A stretch of DNA of 64,000 nucleotides from UBA4064 sp050179135 (lineage in GTDB: Bacteria; Desulfobacterota; Desulfobacteria; Desulfobacterales; Desulfatirhabdiaceae), in the NCBI GenBank assembly GCA_050179135.1, contig JBFXFK010000003.1, positions 4,480 to 68,479 on the forward strand, in the 5' to 3' direction. A program made the position numbers and the translations under genes. The notes below the pieces were generated by a model. That model saw nothing but the letters and a program-made list of their open reading frames with translations, searched no databases and was not told the DNA's origin. This document shows positions 61,089 to 64,000 of this stretch, piece after piece. The stretch's first letter is position 1. Every line of letters starts with the position of its first letter.

Positions 61089-61826
61089 ATGACGTTCATT
61101 GACCGGCTGAAAAACGTATCGGCTCACATTGACCAATCCATCCAGTCCAAACTTTCACCACACACAGAGATCATTCAAAAAATCCTCGAATCCGAATTCA
61201 ACAGCGAATTCATTCAAAACCGGAAACTGTTCATCCCCGGGGATGTCATACGGGAAAAGATTGAAGAAAGTCTGGCCCATCAACCGGGGCTTCGTCTCAA
61301 GAACATCGAATTCAGGGAGGATTCCATATTTCTGATCGCATCATACCCCGTTGTAAAGATGCCGGTGGATATCGTCGCCACGTTTCGAATCACGTCTTCA
61401 TCCATCACAAAATCCAATCAGAAGATTGTGATTTCAGTCCTGGAACAGGCGTTCATTCCGGAAATACACATCACGGATTTCCTGCTCAAAATGGCCAATT
61501 CCACCATCGATCGGGTGCTCAGGACCGGGCTTGGGGCAAACTTTCTGCTGCCGGAAAATATTACCTATAACCAATCCACCCGGGAATACACCTGTGATCT
61601 GTCCGGTTTGGCGGTCATCCGCCAGTTGCTGGCGCCCCGGATATTGAACCGCTGCGTGCTGGATTTCATTTCCCTGGATATAGCGCATCAGGCCGGCGGG
61701 TTGTTGATACAGGCGGTCTCTACAGATCTGGCCAATGACATTTCCAGGGGTGTGGTCGGTACGATTCGGAAAGGGGTTGATCTGTTGGGCTCGATGAAAA
61801 AATGCAATAAAGAGTTGAAAGACTGA
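61089..61826 (+). CDS. Uncharacterised protein, possibly lipid-binding-like
   Basis: The 245-residue soluble protein has alternating beta segments and amphipathic helices ('PGDVIREKIEESLAHQPGLRLKNIEFREDSIFLIASYPVVKMPVDIVATFRITSS'). This strand pattern is vaguely like lipid-binding (TULIP/DUF2993) folds, but I do not recognise the family. The last residues are near a CTGAAGR heptad array that begins at the stop. Start ATG 61089, weak SD gggggga. Confidence 0.6.
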   Translation: MTFIDRLKNVSAHIDQSIQSKLSPHTEIIQKILESEFNSEFIQNRKLFIPGDVIREKIEESLAHQPGLRLKNIEFREDSIFLIASYPVVKMPVDIVATFRITSSSITKSNQKIVISVLEQAFIPEIHITDFLLKMANSTIDRVLRTGLGANFLLPENITYNQSTREYTCDLSGLAVIRQLLAPRILNRCVLDFISLDIAHQAGGLLIQAVSTDLANDISRGVVGTIRKGVDLLGSMKKCNKELKD

Positions 61827-61850
61827 AGGCTGAAGACTGAAGGTGCGGCT
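61816..61850. repeat. Heptad repeat (CTGAAGR)
   Basis: Units ctgaagg, ctgaaga, ctgaagg begin at the stop codon (aCTGAagg) of the preceding gene. Confidence 0.6.
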
Positions 61851-61928
61851 TTGCAGCATTCAGGCTTTTTTAACCGCGAAATACACGAAACGCGCGAAAA
61901 ATTGATCTGCACAGGAAAGGAAACAGGC

Positions 61929-62456
61929 ATGAAAGACGGTCAGAGCGATTCACTTCAGGAACTGTTTGCTAATGTCAGCCAAGCGGTTGAATTGGCCAAA
62001 GAGTGGAAAGAAAAGAATTTTCAATCCGGACAACTTCCGGACATGATCAAAAAGCAGTTTGACAGGCTCTATCAGATACTGCCGACGTTTGGGGACGACG
62101 CCGATTTTCAGAATGCATTGCCGGTCTATCTGAACATCGCAAAATTTTTGAAGAATCGGCACAATTCGGACTTTTTGATCAGTCTGGGTACGGCCCTGTT
62201 TTTATGCCACAAAAAAGAGATCACGGATCTTGCGGAAATCGCACAAAAAGAGATTTTGAAAATGGCGGTGGATCACAAAAAGGCAGATCCATACCAGCGT
62301 GAGACCCGGATTTATTACAATCGGGACGGCAGCCCCACAGAATACTGTGTCAAGGAATCCATCAGCCGGGATGACCTGATATCCGATGTGCGGGAAGAAT
62401 TTCTCAGGACAGACAGTGAAACGGTCAGTATCAAACTTTTTCCGGCGGAGGGGTAA
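61929..62456 (+). CDS. Uncharacterised soluble helical protein
   Basis: The 175-residue protein is mostly helical ('VELAKEWKEKNFQSGQLPDMIKKQFDRLYQIL', 'NALPVYLNIAKFLKNRHNSDFLISLGTALFLCHKKE'). I do not recognise it. ATG 61929 follows aaagga; a longer frame exists upstream, but it contains a 'ttaaccgcgaaatacacgaa' repeat. Its stop lies 5 nt before the next gene, whose SD is inside its 3' end, so the two are coupled. Confidence 0.6.
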   Translation: MKDGQSDSLQELFANVSQAVELAKEWKEKNFQSGQLPDMIKKQFDRLYQILPTFGDDADFQNALPVYLNIAKFLKNRHNSDFLISLGTALFLCHKKEITDLAEIAQKEILKMAVDHKKADPYQRETRIYYNRDGSPTEYCVKESISRDDLISDVREEFLRTDSETVSIKLFPAEG

Positions 62457-62461
62457 CACAC

Positions 62462-62953
62462 ATGGGCTCAGATGATTTTACAGGATTGATTGTCGGGCTG
62501 TTGTCAATGGTCGCAACGGTAGCCATTACGTTCTGGAATCAGATCATGGACTGGTCCGGAAAAGTACTGTTTCCGTGGCTGGATCAGAATTTCAAGGAAA
62601 TTTCTCACCTGGTCAAGGACGCCTTTATCTGGTTTGACAACAATGTGGCGGTTCCGGTCCGACAGATTATCAAACAGGCCTGGCGGGAACTTCGGGAGCA
62701 TCTCTTGAAACTGGCGGTTCAGTTTGAAAGGGAATCAACCAGTGAGTGGGTCAGACGGTGGTCGGGGTATATCATCAAAAAGCTGGAGAGCGGGAAACTG
62801 GCTCCGGTAAAATTTGAAGCCGAGGAAGTGGTTTCCTGGGATGAGCTGCCGCCGGATGTGCGTCAGGAGTGGCTGAAAAAAGGGATGCCCAATCAGGCGT
62901 TGAATGTCACGGAACTGCGGGACAAACAGGTTGAAATGGATATGACGTATTGA
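62462..62953 (+). CDS. Uncharacterised N-terminally anchored membrane protein
   Basis: The 163-residue protein has one N-terminal transmembrane helix (about 6-24) and a cytoplasmic amphipathic region rich in Trp and charged residues ('WDELPPDVRQEWLKKG' near the C-terminus). I do not recognise the family. SD ggagggg lies in the preceding gene. It shares its design (short membrane anchor, then helical cytoplasmic domain) with the protein at 63117 and could form a membrane platform for the AAA+ ATPase. Confidence 0.6.
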   Translation: MGSDDFTGLIVGLLSMVATVAITFWNQIMDWSGKVLFPWLDQNFKEISHLVKDAFIWFDNNVAVPVRQIIKQAWRELREHLLKLAVQFERESTSEWVRRWSGYIIKKLESGKLAPVKFEAEEVVSWDELPPDVRQEWLKKGMPNQALNVTELRDKQVEMDMTY

Positions 62954-62989
62954 TGGGGGCTTTCGCGGTCATTTGATTTGAATTAAAAA

Positions 62990-63067
62990 TTTTTAACCAC
63001 GGAATACACGAAAGACACGGAAGAGGGTAGGTCAGGGTGCCGCGGTCCTTTGCGGCTCCCTGACACC
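62990..63067. repeat. 'TTAACCACGGAATACACGAA' repeat plus GTCAGGGTGCCGC hairpin, copy 1
   Basis: The repeat motif starts at 62991, followed by a stem GTCAGGGTGCCGC / GCGGCTCCCTGAC (one mismatch, about 63035-63063). The same composite occurs at 63496-63582. It precedes the gene at 63117. Confidence 0.7.
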
Positions 63068-63116
63068 ACGCAAACCGACTGATCGGCAGGCGTGAAAACG
63101 ATATTGGGAACAAAAC

Positions 63117-63476
63117 ATGGACGATATCATTACATGTGTCATTGGCGGCATTGCCGCAATCGGCGCAATCATTGCCGCCGCCTGGCTGGTTTCCAGATTT
63201 TGGGATGATATCCGGGATCATGTGGCAGCCTGGTTGCGGCAAAACAACATGCAGGAAAGCATGCTGATGGATGTGATTGTGCGCTTTGATCAGACGGTCA
63301 GTAGGGTCAGAAGCCGGATATTTGCCAAAACCACCAAAACCGGCCAACAGAAGGTAATGGAAAAAATTCTGACAGATGAAGAGATAGCGGCGCTTCAGGA
63401 AAAGGAACCGGAGATATTTGCCAGATTGAAACAGTATGGCGCTGCTGAAAAGAACCTTCTTTATCTGTTTCAATAG
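63117..63476 (+). CDS. Uncharacterised N-terminally anchored membrane protein
   Basis: The 119-residue protein has an N-terminal transmembrane helix (about 5-25, 'CVIGGIAAIGAIIAAAWLVS') and a helical cytoplasmic tail ending in 'ILTDEEIAALQEKEPEIFARL'. It is unrecognised. It lies between two copies of the composite hairpin repeat, upstream of the AAA+ gene. Confidence 0.6.
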   Translation: MDDIITCVIGGIAAIGAIIAAAWLVSRFWDDIRDHVAAWLRQNNMQESMLMDVIVRFDQTVSRVRSRIFAKTTKTGQQKVMEKILTDEEIAALQEKEPEIFARLKQYGAAEKNLLYLFQ

Positions 63477-63495
63477 GGATCTGAAGGAAAATAAT

Positions 63496-63582
63496 TTTTA
63501 ACCACGGAATACACAGAACACTCGAAAAGAGCAGGGAGCGGGTAGGTCAGGGTGCCGCGGCTTTTTGCGGCTCCCTGACACC
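63496..63582. repeat. 'TTAACCACGGAATACAC' repeat plus GTCAGGGTGCCGC hairpin, copy 2
   Basis: The same composite as at 62990-63067, with a short 'agcagggagcg' insertion between motif and hairpin. It precedes the AAA+ gene. Further on, heptad/octad units 'gcgggaat' and 'ccttccg/ccttcat' (63630-63686) fill the leader of that gene. Confidence 0.7.
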
Positions 63583-63714
63583 ATGCTGAGAAGGTCGGGC
63601 TGAGGGCCAACTATTCATGAGTCCAAAATCGGGAATATGCCAGAATGCGGGAATGCGGCACATTCATCCTTCCGCCTTCATCCTTTTCCTTTTGCACGCA
63701 GGAGACAATCAAAA

Positions 63715-64000
63715 ATGGGAGTATGGAAAAACAGGATTCATCAGGACACCTCATCGCCGGAACCCCGGTCACCAGAGCCAGGCCCGTTGAAACCGGAAAC
63801 ACCGGAAATGAGTCGCATGGAAACCTTTGTTGTCGAACCGCCAATGCGAAATATGGATGAACTCATTGTTCCGTTGAATGTCAGAAAGCAGCTTGAAGCG
63901 GCCATGAACCGTATCCGCTACCATGAGGTTCTGTATGAAGACTGGAATCTGAAAAAAATTGATCCCTGCGGGCGCCGGGTGGCGGTCAATCTGTACGGCC
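63715..64000 (+). CDS. AAA+ ATPase, 3' partial
   Basis: The frame is open to the right edge. After a Pro/Glu-rich start (~40 residues), 'MDELIVPLNVRKQLEAAMNR' and 'HEVLYEDWNLKKIDPCGRR', ending 'VAVNLYG', match the region just before Walker A of classical AAA proteins ('..VAVNLYGPPGTGKT' expected next). SD aggag (63700-63704) precedes ATG 63715. The Walker A itself is outside the window. Such stand-alone AAA proteins remodel protein complexes, fitting a motor role for the membrane proteins encoded upstream. Confidence 0.75.
   Translation, partial: MGVWKNRIHQDTSSPEPRSPEPGPLKPETPEMSRMETFVVEPPMRNMDELIVPLNVRKQLEAAMNRIRYHEVLYEDWNLKKIDPCGRRVAVNLYG

Overview
The window looks like a chromosomal scaffold from a sulfate-reducing deltaproteobacterium (Desulfobacterota, most likely Desulfobacterales). 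The strongest evidence is a complete, translationally coupled dsrMKJOP operon (40061-45054). It is supported by an aconitase, a class I acyl-CoA:carboxylate CoA-transferase, a D-lactate-dehydrogenase-like FAD/Fe-S oxidase, a Tat-exported ferredoxin plus cytochrome b module, and a very high density of two-component and PAS signalling proteins. No rRNA or tRNA gene and no CRISPR array was seen. A 100-N scaffold gap lies at 369-468.

Layout. 0-5 kb: a 23S-IVS-type four-helix-bundle gene cut by the left edge, the gap, a HAMP protein, a small DHp-like protein, a second four-helix-bundle gene inside a terminal-inverted-repeat unit, a lone receiver and a CHASE2 hybrid kinase. 5-13 kb: FmdB-type zinc ribbon, UvrD/Rep helicase, TerB/DnaJ-like protein and a two-gene RND efflux pump. 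13-19 kb: an XPB/Ssl2-like protein without a helicase motor, then receiver-PAS, MCP, CheW and CheA in a compact chemosensory operon. 19-27 kb: dapA, rfbA, Hsp20, an outer-membrane beta-barrel protein, uvrC, CoA-transferase and rpsT. 27-36 kb: receiver-PAS, FAD/Fe-S oxidase, a receiver-DUF4388-roadblock / histidine kinase / sigma-54 activator trio, and an LpxH-like hydrolase. 36-45 kb: acnA, RsbRD_N-like protein and dsrMKJOP. 45-54 kb: Lcl/DUF1566 protein, a broken MNT-HEPN gene, the ferredoxin/cytochrome b module with a 29-residue membrane peptide, an ECF sigma/anti-sigma pair, glpK and an MFS exporter. 54-57.5 kb: a decayed accessory patch (possible transposase tail, MazG-like gene joined to a PLD-helicase remnant, DUF4160/DUF2442 pair). 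57.5-64 kb: a sigma-54 activator, then a run of mostly uncharacterised genes (YkvA-like, lipoprotein, two N-terminally anchored membrane proteins, cytosolic proteins) ending in the start of an AAA+ ATPase cut by the right edge. This last run is the best candidate for an undescribed system.

Between genes the scaffold carries an unusual load of small repeats. There are tandem 7-8 nt repeats whose unit differs from locus to locus, ~115-bp hairpin elements, two kinds of MITE-like palindromes (one with a perfect 27-bp terminal inverted repeat bounded by TA), and several stem-loops that recur. Many begin at or inside a stop codon, and in some cases supply it.
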